DNA of 33,892 nt from Candidatus Kuenenia stuttgartensis (GTDB lineage Bacteria; Planctomycetota; Planctomycetia; Planctomycetales; Planctomycetaceae). Below the pieces are notes generated by a model that was not told the origin of the DNA, made no database searches, and worked only from the letters and a program-made list of their open reading frames with translations. Shown piece after piece: positions 26,755-33,892 of the stretch. A program made the position numbers and the translations under genes. The stretch spans positions 1 through 33,892 of the forward strand of contig CAMDRI010000050.1 in assembly GCA_945906725.1 (NCBI GenBank). The letters are read 5' to 3'. Within the stretch, counting starts at the first letter, position 1. Every line of letters starts with the position of its first letter.

Positions 26755-26784
26755 CAAAAAAACTCGGCCGTTGCCGGCCGAGTT
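26755..26784 (-). terminator. Rho-independent terminator of the regulator gene
   Basis: The stem AACTCGGCCG (26761-26770) pairs with CGGCCGAGTT (26775-26784) with loop TTGC. On the minus strand it is followed by seven or eight T (A run at 26755-26762). It lies about 110 bases past the stop of the minus-strand response regulator gene. Confidence 0.85.
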
Positions 26785-26892
26785 CGTTCGCTTTCGCGCT
26801 GATCAGGCTATCGTCTGGGAACCAACTGCCGCGGAGCCTTCCTTGGCGCCAATAACAAGCTCCGGCGGTAGGTGCCTCCGACATCTGCGAAG

Positions 26893-27465
26893 TTACACGA
26901 GTTGTTTCTTGCGACCCACGAGAGTCCGAACTCGTTCTGCCAACAGAGCCACATCGAATGGCTTGCGGAACGTTTCGTTGAAGATCGTGCGGTCAAAACC
27001 GCTGGCGTTGTCTTCATCGCTGAGCAGGCCAATCAAGACCGTCTCGGCGTACTCCGGGTTCTTCCGCAGGTTGCCAGCGATCATCAAGGCGTCGCTGCGG
27101 CCCATTGCGAAGTCAATGACGACGCAATCAGGATGCAGGCTTTCCGCCTGGATGCCGGCCTCGAATCCGCTTTGAGCCGTTTCGAGTTTGAACTCATCTG
27201 AGCCCATCATCTCGTTCAGGCTACCACGAATCACAGGGTCGGTGCCGACAATCAAGACCTTGCCCATCGCTTCATCTTCCAACTCTCCCAAGGGCATACC
27301 ATGCTCTTTGAGAAAGCGAATCAGATGTTCGCGAGGAATGCGTCGGTCCTGGGAGCCGGGAATTCGGTAGCCGCGAAGGCGTCCCGAATCAAACCACTTG
27401 CTCACCGTGCGGGGTGCTACTTTGCAGATCTTTGCTACCTGACCAGTAGTGAAGATCGTTTTCAT
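26893..27465 (-). CDS. HTH-receiver response regulator
   Basis: 190 aa. Residues 1-58 are a merR/excisionase-type winged HTH (TTGQVAKICKVAPRTVSKWF, then DSGRLRGYRIPGSQDRRIPR). Residues about 68-185 are a receiver domain: MGKVLIVGTDP (one acidic residue rather than a pair), phospho-acceptor Asp in DCVVIDFAMG, Ser in LIGLLSDED and Lys in FRKPFDVALL. The HTH-first order is unlike usual response regulators but occurs in planctomycetes. ATG 27465 has GGAG 6 bases upstream. No histidine kinase is adjacent, so the partner is unknown. The leader carries a strong hairpin at 27487-27521. It could also act without phosphorylation, given the reduced acidic pocket. Confidence 0.88.
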   Translation of the reverse strand: MKTIFTTGQVAKICKVAPRTVSKWFDSGRLRGYRIPGSQDRRIPREHLIRFLKEHGMPLGELEDEAMGKVLIVGTDPVIRGSLNEMMGSDEFKLETAQSGFEAGIQAESLHPDCVVIDFAMGRSDALMIAGNLRKNPEYAETVLIGLLSDEDNASGFDRTIFNETFRKPFDVALLAERVRTLVGRKKQLV

Positions 27466-27486
27466 CGCGGGCTCCAATCACTAACT

Positions 27487-27521
27487 GTGCCTTGCAGAGA
27501 TGGTCATCTCTGCCGTGGCAC
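27487..27521 (-). promoter_or_regulatory. Leader hairpin of the regulator gene
   Basis: A two-part stem: GTGCC with GGCAC on the outside and GCAGAGAT with ATCTCTGC inside, loop GGTC. It is 21 bases upstream of the regulator ATG on the minus strand. It has no T run, so it is more likely a leader structure or operator dyad than a terminator. Confidence 0.5.
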
Positions 27522-27530
27522 CCCCCGATG

Positions 27531-27835
27531 CGATGGTGGCTCTTCTAGCCTTCGGGTCCTAACAGAGGACCATCGCCAGTTTGGGTTGGGGCTGTCTCAG
27601 GGTTTTGTTCCAGTGGAGATGGCTCAGCCACCGCCAGTACGACTAAACGCAGAATCTGGTTCTGACTCCGTTCCGATCCTGCTGAAAACTCCCTTACGAC
27701 ATCCAGGAGGTCAGTAGCACGCGCCACCAGCCCGTAATCGCCTACGGCTGGTCGCGGCGGGACTATGAGGCTCGCGTTTTGACGCGGGCACAAAGTCCCA
27801 AGCAACTAGCCCCCCTAGTGTCGGCGTTTGTTTCA
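27531..27835 (-). other. Hairpin-rich noncoding region, possible structured RNA
   Basis: Read on the minus strand, at least five further stems follow one another: GGGACT with AGTCCC enclosing CGCGT CAAA ACGCG (about 27755-27795); GCGACCAGCC with GGGCTGGTGGC (about 27720-27757); CTGACCTCC with GGGAG..CAG (about 27680-27716); a 10-11 bp near-perfect stem around TGGCTGAGCCA (about 27610-27637); and GCGATGGT with ACCATCGC (about 27531-27577) holding a CC-CGAA-GG loop. Codon-like order is poor. It may be a small RNA, or a long leader for the regulator downstream. I could not match it to tmRNA, RNase P, SRP, 6S or a riboswitch I know. Confidence 0.4.
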
Positions 27836-27989
27836 GCAACCGCATGACAATCGCTTCATGCAGTTCAGTGAATCGTTCCGTCGCCAACTGTCTGCACATC
27901 ATTTTCGGCATACCAGGGCGATGTCCTTTAAGTCCTTTGACTTCTTCGATCAGCGAATCGCTGCGAGCGTCGTGTTCGCTGGACGCCAT
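27711..27989 (-). CDS. Possible small ORF, 92 aa, doubtful
   Basis: It starts at ATG 27989. The first half (SLIEEVKGLKGHRPGMPKMM and what follows up to LLKQTPT) looks helical and could be coding; the second half falls in the hairpin-rich region, uses rare codons (CTA GGG GGG CTA) and ends in Arg-rich sequence. A second minus-strand frame (27545-27805) then looks more protein-like, so this could also be a frameshifted remnant. No SD is visible and no family is recognised. Confidence 0.2.
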   Translation of the reverse strand: MASSEHDARSDSLIEEVKGLKGHRPGMPKMMCRQLATERFTELHEAIVMRLLKQTPTLGGLVAWDFVPASKREPHSPAATSRRRLRAGGACY

Positions 27990-28294
27990 GCCATGCGACC
28001 GAGTCGATCCACCCGCAAATCTGGCAAGCTACGTAGAACGATCAGCATCGTGACATGCAATACAACCAGAACCCTGGCAAGCCCGGACAAAGGGCAAAAC
28101 TGCGGCGACTGTACGGCTCGTGCGAATGAAGCCTGAAATTTGGTCGCCGGAAGCATGTCAGCCGGATCGGACTGATGCGACTCATCGGCCGTATTCGCCC
28201 CATCCGTCCTATTGCCAGAATAGAAGTTGACCGCCCGACCGCACGCTGCCAGCCTACCGCAGATCTTTGGCCGATTTCACCGAAAGCCCCCGTT
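27990..28294. other. Intergenic stretch with no recognised feature
   Basis: 305 bases between the doubtful small ORF and the glycosyltransferase start. I see no repeat, RNA gene or clear promoter. An in-frame extension of the glycosyltransferase starts at ATG 28175, but its codon choice and peptide (IRPIRPIARIEVDR) do not look coding. Confidence 0.4.
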
Positions 28295-29971
28295 GTGAAC
28301 GCCGTCGCTTTCCAACTTCAACCCGCTAGTGATTCGCGCGAGCAACCGATCTCGCGCTACGAACTCTGGGCCGTCGTCGCCATCGTGCTCCTCGGAGCCG
28401 CCGTCCGCTTCGCGTTTCCCTCGGCAATGGCCGTCGAGCACTTTGACGAAGGGGTTTATGCCTCCAACCTTTTGTTCACCGAGCAAGAAGGTTTCCGCTA
28501 CCCCGACCGCCACCTCTACGCCCCGTCGCTGGTCCCTTGGCTGATCGAATGGTCGATCATTTTCTTCGGCGACAAGGGCATCGCCCCGATGTTGCCGTCG
28601 CTGCTGTTCGGCACGCTGACGATCCCGCTGATCTGGTGGGTCGGCCGCCAATGGTTCGGCCCACTCTCGGGAATCGCCGCCGCGACACTGCTGAGCCTCA
28701 GCGATTTCCACATCGCCTTTAGCCGCAGCGCGCTGACCGACGTGCCGCTCTGCTTCTGGCTGCTGCTTGCCGTCTATTTATTCGAGCGATCCTTTCGCGA
28801 TCTCTCTTGGTCTGCCGCCATCTGGGCCGGAGTCACCACCGGCCTCGCCTGGTGGACCAAGTACAACGGCTGGCTCCCGTTGGCCATCAGTCTCTGCGGT
28901 ATGACAGCCTGGCTTGTGACCGGCTGCCGTCATCCCCGCCAAAGGAAGTTTGGATTTGCCCTTTGGGGGATCGGATTCGCCGGCGCGCTTCTGACTTGGG
29001 CTCCGTACTGTTGGTCGCTTCCTCATGGTTATTCGGAGGTCGCTCGCAACCATCGAGGCTACATCGTTGGGCTGTCCGGCTGGTGGGAAAGCTTGCAGAG
29101 ACATTGCGAGACTTTGCACCATTGCTACGCCGGCCGACTACAACTTCTGGGCGTGTTGCTCGTTCCCGTGGTCTGTTGGCCGGCGATCTTCCGGAGGATT
29201 CGTTCAGGCGGCTGGGGCGACGACCTCGAATTGCCGTCGGCGTGGTCATTGGGAGCTTGGCTCACCACGGCTTGGTGGTTTGGGCTGTCGGTCTCGGCTC
29301 CGTTCTATCGTCCATACCCTCGACTGCTGATGCCCTGGCTGATTGCGAGTTGCCTTGTTGCGTCCCTGGCCATTGGTTTTGGATTTCACTGGAACCGACT
29401 TCGCCAACGGCATCGGACCAACGGCAACGCTGCCAGCTCTTCGCGTGACCGTCCGCGAGTGACGGTTCAGGTTGTCCTGATTGGTTTGCTCGTTGTGCTT
29501 ATTGTCGGCCTTGCCGAGGGCTTTCGCCGATCCGCTCCCGAATGGGAAAACCGTCGGGGATTAAAGCGGATCGCGGCCAACCTGCGAACCGATGTGCTCG
29601 ATTCCACACACTCGGCTCAACAATCACAAATGGGGCGTGACACCGCCGTCATCTACGTCTATGCCGAGCCGGGACTCTTCTTTCATCTGCCGGCGGAGGG
29701 CTTGGCCGTGCAGCCGGCCGGGAACCTCAACTTCGTGGACATCGAGGCGACTCGGAGGCTGCCGACGTTTTTGGTGACCGGTCCGCACGCTCATCGCAGC
29801 AACGTGTTCACGGACGAGTTCGCCAAACGAGCCGATCGGTTTGAGCTGATTACCCGCTACCCGTATGACGCGAGCGACTTCGTCCGACTGGATGACGTCA
29901 GTGCAACGCAGTTGCGTGTTCACCGCGAGCCGTTGGAAGTTCGGCTCTATCGCGTCCTCATTCCGGAGTGA
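28295..29971 (+). CDS. GT39/ArnT-like membrane glycosyltransferase
   Basis: 558 aa with about 11 to 13 membrane spans. The first extracytoplasmic loop has EHFDEGVYASNLLF, with the acidic pair typical of GT39/GT83-type polyprenyl-phosphate sugar transferases. SDFHIAFSRSALTDVPLCFW and WWTKYNGWLPL are further hallmarks of this clan. A soluble domain of about 130 residues at the C-terminus (VIYVYAEPGLFFHLPAEGLA and following) faces outside. Expected role: transfer of a sugar from a lipid carrier to a protein or lipid acceptor in the cell envelope. The start is uncertain: GTG 28295 is chosen because the protein looks real only from there; ATG 28175 would add 40 residues. Neither has a good SD. The stop is 8 bases before a parS-like site. 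Confidence 0.85.
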   Translation: MNAVAFQLQPASDSREQPISRYELWAVVAIVLLGAAVRFAFPSAMAVEHFDEGVYASNLLFTEQEGFRYPDRHLYAPSLVPWLIEWSIIFFGDKGIAPMLPSLLFGTLTIPLIWWVGRQWFGPLSGIAAATLLSLSDFHIAFSRSALTDVPLCFWLLLAVYLFERSFRDLSWSAAIWAGVTTGLAWWTKYNGWLPLAISLCGMTAWLVTGCRHPRQRKFGFALWGIGFAGALLTWAPYCWSLPHGYSEVARNHRGYIVGLSGWWESLQRHCETLHHCYAGRLQLLGVLLVPVVCWPAIFRRIRSGGWGDDLELPSAWSLGAWLTTAWWFGLSVSAPFYRPYPRLLMPWLIASCLVASLAIGFGFHWNRLRQRHRTNGNAASSSRDRPRVTVQVVLIGLLVVLIVGLAEGFRRSAPEWENRRGLKRIAANLRTDVLDSTHSAQQSQMGRDTAVIYVYAEPGLFFHLPAEGLAVQPAGNLNFVDIEATRRLPTFLVTGPHAHRSNVFTDEFAKRADRFELITRYPYDASDFVRLDDVSATQLRVHREPLEVRLYRVLIPE

Positions 29972-29979
29972 CCGGCCAT

Positions 29980-29995
29980 CGTTCCACGTGGAACA
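29980..29995. promoter_or_regulatory. parS-like site upstream of parB
   Basis: CGTTCCACGTGGAACA matches the parS consensus TGTTNCACGTGAAACA at 14 of 16 positions and has a perfect 14-base palindromic core, GTTCCACGTGGAAC. It is about 120 bases upstream of parB. Confidence 0.8.
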
Positions 29996-30036
29996 CGTCT
30001 TGCCTCGTTTGCCCGAAGCCGGGTAACAATCTCCTA

Positions 30037-30100
30037 TGTGGCGCACGCGGCTCGCGTGCGTTTCTTAATCGACAGTCGCACGCGAGCCGCGTGCGCCACA
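30037..30100. repeat. Palindromic element type C (CGCACGCGGCTCGCGTGCG core)
   Basis: The arms TGTGGCGCACGCGGCTCGCG...(to 30060) and CGCACGCGAGCCGCGTGCGC...(30077-30100) are perfect inverted copies; each arm is also a hairpin. It ends one base before the AAGGA ribosome binding site of parB and 12 bases before its ATG, with GTGG...CCAC ends as in type B. Confidence 0.9.
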
Positions 30101-30112
30101 AAGGAACCAGCC

Positions 30113-31057
30113 ATGGACGGCATGGATGAACGAGTGCAAATTCGGCGACGCCTGGGACGCGGATTGAATGCGTTGCTCGGTGACGACGGCGCGGCGACGG
30201 ACAGGCAGGTCTCAACGGGCAACGGCGAGCCAACGGCTCCACAAGGTGAACTACGACAGATGCCTGTCAACGCCATCGAGCGAAACCCGTATCAGCCGCG
30301 CTCCGAGTTTGAAGCGTCCTCCCTCCGCGAACTCAGCGACAGCATCCAGCAGCACGGAGTGCTTCAGCCGTTGTTGGTCCGTGCCTTGCCCAATGGCGGT
30401 TGGCAGCTCATCGCCGGCGAGCGGCGATTGATGGCCGCCAAGCAAGCGGGACTGGCAACGGTCCCCTGCCGAATTCTCGAACTCGAAGAGCGGCAAGTCT
30501 GCGAAGTCGCGCTGGAAGAGAACCTCAAACGAAAAGACCTGAACGTCCTGGAAAAGGCCCAGGCGTTCGCGAACTACCTTCAGCAGTTCGGTCGCACGAT
30601 CGAAGAGCTGTCGAAGCAACTCAGTCTCGACCGCTCGACTGTCTCGAACCTGCTTCGGCTGCTCGACCTCGCCGAACCGGTCAAGCAATCGCTTCGTTCC
30701 GACAAGATCAGCGGTGGCCACGCGAGAGCGTTGTTGTCTTTGCCAGCCGACAAGCAAGTGTCACTCTGCCAGCGGATCGAATCAGAATCGCTCTCAGTCC
30801 GCGCGACAGAAGCTGCTGTGCGCGAGTTGCTCTCCGAATCGAACTCCAAAGCTGAAACGGTCGTCTTCGACCCGCAACACAAGGCAAAGCCCACCGCGAC
30901 TCAGCACGTTTTGTCGTTGCAAGGTCAACTGCGAAATGTGTTGGGAGTCCCGGTTGAGATCAAGTTGCGCAGCAAGGAGTCCGGCCAGATTGTGATCACG
31001 TTCGGTTCGAACGACGACTTCGAACGTGTGCTGCGCGTACTACGTCGAGCCGCCTGA
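30113..31057 (+). CDS. parB: Chromosome partitioning protein ParB
   Basis: 314 aa. The DNA clamp/CTPase that loads at parS and spreads to organise origin segregation. The N-terminus has LGRGLNALLGDD (ParA-interacting type), then the ParB/Srx-fold NTP domain with ERNPYQPRSEF, DSIQQHGVLQPLLVR and GERRLMAAKQAGL. The central KorB-type HTH is IEELSKQLSLDRSTVSNLLR and the C-terminus is a dimerisation domain. The GERRxRA motif has Met in place of the last Arg. ATG 30113 has AGGA 7 bases upstream; the longer frame through the type C repeat is rejected. parS-like sites flank the gene. No parA is in the window, so either it lies elsewhere or this is a split locus. Confidence 0.95.
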   Translation: MDGMDERVQIRRRLGRGLNALLGDDGAATDRQVSTGNGEPTAPQGELRQMPVNAIERNPYQPRSEFEASSLRELSDSIQQHGVLQPLLVRALPNGGWQLIAGERRLMAAKQAGLATVPCRILELEERQVCEVALEENLKRKDLNVLEKAQAFANYLQQFGRTIEELSKQLSLDRSTVSNLLRLLDLAEPVKQSLRSDKISGGHARALLSLPADKQVSLCQRIESESLSVRATEAAVRELLSESNSKAETVVFDPQHKAKPTATQHVLSLQGQLRNVLGVPVEIKLRSKESGQIVITFGSNDDFERVLRVLRRAA

Positions 31058-31064
31058 CGTTGAT

Positions 31065-31080
31065 CGTTCCACGTGAAACC
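31065..31080. promoter_or_regulatory. parS-like site downstream of parB
   Basis: CGTTCCACGTGAAACC contains the exact 14-base core GTTCCACGTGAAAC of the bacterial parS consensus and matches 14 of 16 positions overall. It starts 8 bases after the parB stop. Confidence 0.85.
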
Positions 31081-31107
31081 GCCCGTTGACGCTCTCGCAC
31101 GACCAAC

Positions 31108-32895
<1,788 letters not shown>

Positions 32896-32896
32896 C

Positions 32897-33118
32897 TCAC
32901 TTCCCTTTTCGCTTCGGCTTTGATGCCGGCCCCACGATCAAACCGAAGTAGTTCGCCACTCGGTCGGCCATGTCGAGCCGGAGCGTCCGTTCGCCCTTGA
33001 TAAACGCCATCAGGCTTTGGCGAGTGACGCCCGTTTCGCGTTCCAACGCTTTGAACGTCAGCCCGCTTGATTCAATCGCGATCTTCAACGCTTCCGTCAT
33101 CGGTTGTTTGCTGGTCAT
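32897..33118 (-). CDS. XRE-family helix-turn-helix regulator
   Basis: 73 aa, small cytosolic DNA-binding protein. The HTH covers most of it: LKIAIESSGLTFKALERETG then VTRQSLMAFIKGERTLRLDM, with a basic tail PKRKGK. Short XRE proteins next to an integrase usually control excision or integrase expression. ATG 33118 is chosen because it follows a good promoter by only about 10 bases, giving an almost leaderless mRNA; a longer upstream frame overlaps the previous gene and is not credible. The stop is one base from the integrase ATG, so the two are translationally coupled. Confidence 0.88.
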   Translation of the reverse strand: MTSKQPMTEALKIAIESSGLTFKALERETGVTRQSLMAFIKGERTLRLDMADRVANYFGLIVGPASKPKRKGK

Positions 33119-33120
33119 AG

Positions 33121-33156
33121 TGTAGCAGATCATACAGGCTGGCCGAGAATCGTCAA
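33121..33156 (-). promoter_or_regulatory. Promoter and operator-like dyad of the XRE-integrase operon
   Basis: On the minus strand TTGACG (33151-33156), a 16-base spacer and TATGAT (33129-33134) form a good sigma-70-type promoter. TGTA-N8-TACA (33121-33136) covers the -10 box, a dyad of the kind XRE repressors bind. The -35 box lies within the end of the preceding gene. Autoregulation is inferred. Confidence 0.6.
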
Positions 33157-33531
33157 TCGTGAAACGTCCCGCAGTCGCCGCAGGTCCACTTGCAGCGTGC
33201 CGAGTCTCGCCCGTGGCCCGGATGGTCCGGTGGCAATCTCCGATCGGATTACGGCATAGAACCGCGACGGTTCGACCACTCGGCAGCCGGAGCACAAGTC
33301 GAACGGCTCGACCGGCAGCCGATCCCGGTTGGCTCGAAACCAGTCGATCAGTTCGGCCGCGTCAGCGTCCCACGTTGCCGGCGAGTCCGCCAACCGAGCC
33401 GGCGGGATCGGCGACGGTTGCCACTCGCTCGGCACGAACGCCGCTTCCGAGTCCGCTTCGGCGGTCATCTCGGTGACGGGTTCACCCCACAGCGTTTGCA
33501 GTTGGGCGAGAATCGCGGGATCGGTCGGCAT
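33130..33531 (-). CDS. Hypothetical element protein, 133 aa
   Basis: No family recognised. It has an acidic, Pro-rich N-terminal half (SEAAFVPSEWQPSPIPPARL) and a conserved-looking C-terminal half: AELIDWFRANRDRLPVEPFD, LCSGCRVVEPSRFYAVIRSE, then ARLGTLQVDLRRLRD. The C-x-x-C pair could bind metal but is single. No signal or membrane segment. Homologues of this shape occur, as I recall, in planctomycete integrative elements near integrases. The ATG has AAAGAGAA about 8 bases upstream, and a dyad lies at 33557-33591 upstream. Confidence 0.75.
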   Translation of the reverse strand: MPTDPAILAQLQTLWGEPVTEMTAEADSEAAFVPSEWQPSPIPPARLADSPATWDADAAELIDWFRANRDRLPVEPFDLCSGCRVVEPSRFYAVIRSEIATGPSGPRARLGTLQVDLRRLRDVSRLTILGQPV

Positions 33532-33556
33532 GGTCGCGTTCTCTTTCTGTTTTCGA

Positions 33557-33591
33557 GAGATGGTCTACCCGAAAGGGTGTGAGACCATCTC
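33557..33591. promoter_or_regulatory. Dyad upstream of the 133-aa gene
   Basis: GAGATGGTCT (33557-33566) pairs with AGACCATCTC (33582-33591); inside, ACCC and GGGT also pair around GAAA. Next to it a direct repeat CTTATGG TCC CTTATGG lies at 33593-33609. No T run, so a leader hairpin or protein-binding site is more likely than a terminator. Confidence 0.5.
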
Positions 33592-33613
33592 GCTTATGGT
33601 CCCTTATGGGATA

Positions 33614-33682
33614 TAGGACAGAGCTGTGTCCGCAGGAACGGACGCCAATTGTCCTACGACAACCGGACACAGCTTTGTCCTA
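33614..33682. repeat. Palindromic element type F (GGACAGAGCTGTGTCC core)
   Basis: The arms TAGGACAGAGCTGTGTCCG (33614-33632) and CGGACACAGCTTTGTCCTA (33664-33682) are inverted copies with one mismatch and a 31-base spacer. Each arm folds on itself. The right end supplies the TAG stop of the minus-strand winged-helix gene. Confidence 0.85.
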
Positions 33683-33892
33683 CGGCGGTTCCCGCGTCAG
33701 CGGATGAACTCGATACGTCGAGACACCCCGCCGCAGTCCGCCACGATGCACCACGGACAGCAAGCCGGCCCGCTGAAGTCGATCAATCGCCCGTCGCGCC
33801 GTGCGGTCGGAGATGCCGGCCCGTCGAGCCAAGTCGGCTTGTGATGTCTTTGCCAGTCCGTCCGCCTTCGTGTCTCGCCACAGCAGCAACCA
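33680..33892 (-). CDS. Winged-helix DNA-binding protein, partial
   Basis: The 5' end is cut by the window edge; at least 70 residues are visible. The helix-turn-helix is clear: TSQADLARRAGISDRTARRA then IDRLQRAGLLSVVHRGGLRR with a wing. This shape is seen in plasmid replication initiators and in DNA-binding regulators of mobile elements; the visible part does not decide between them. Its TAG stop is the first codon of the type F palindrome, so the natural end may have been changed by insertion of that element. Confidence 0.75.
   Translation of the reverse strand, partial: WLLLWRDTKADGLAKTSQADLARRAGISDRTARRAIDRLQRAGLLSVVHRGGLRRGVSTYRVHPLTREPP

Noticed and set aside
27487..27835. Riboswitch, tmRNA, RNase P or 6S RNA
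   Set aside because: None of the conserved core motifs I know for these classes could be found on either strand; kept only as an unassigned structured region.

Overview
The window looks like a chromosome segment of a planctomycete (phylum Planctomycetota; I cannot go lower). The reasons are the roughly 60% GC content, a very large secreted alpha-2-macroglobulin, HEAT/TPR secreted proteins, many proteins with poor or no similarity to well-studied families, a merR-type HTH fused in front of a receiver domain, and gaps filled with palindromic repeats whose translations (GTLARP, GQECPS, RLKTCPT) I remember from annotated planctomycete proteins.

Layout. 1-820: a small lipoprotein on the minus strand with its terminator. 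821-3934 (-): a multi-spanning membrane protein with a degenerate spermidine-synthase-like domain, carrying two palindromic repeats in frame. 4184-7636 (+): xylA, hisI, hisG and an amino-acid-kinase-fold protein, each separated from the next by a palindromic element. 7653-18892 (-): a DUF1028 protein, a 2113-residue thioester alpha-2-macroglobulin, a HEAT/TPR secreted protein and an aldose 1-epimerase. 19102-25221 (+): a secreted lipase-like hydrolase, a LolC/LolD-type ABC exporter pair, an M20 peptidase and argJ. 25240-27465 (-): a protein with a VOC-like segment and an HTH-receiver regulator preceded by about 350 bp rich in hairpins. 28295-31080 (+): a GT39-type glycosyltransferase and parB flanked by two parS-like sites. 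31131-31205 (+): tRNA-Pro(TGG). From 31206 to the window end: the left end of an integrative element, with a tyrosine integrase, an XRE regulator, a hypothetical gene and a winged-helix gene cut by the window edge.

The most interesting signal is not a gene. At least nine complete or near-complete bipartite palindromes, of six core types, share one design: each arm is itself a hairpin, the two arms pair with each other over their full length, and the outer ends of most read GTRG...CYAC. Two sit in frame inside one membrane protein gene, two supply the stop codon of the gene beside them, and several fill whole intergenic gaps up to the ribosome binding site or start codon. This recalls REP/BIME elements and Rickettsia palindromic elements. 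The second striking point is the integrase: its last 31 or so residues are read antisense through the tRNA-Pro gene used as its attachment site, so excision would change its C-terminus.

All functional calls are from reading translations by eye. No database search was possible.
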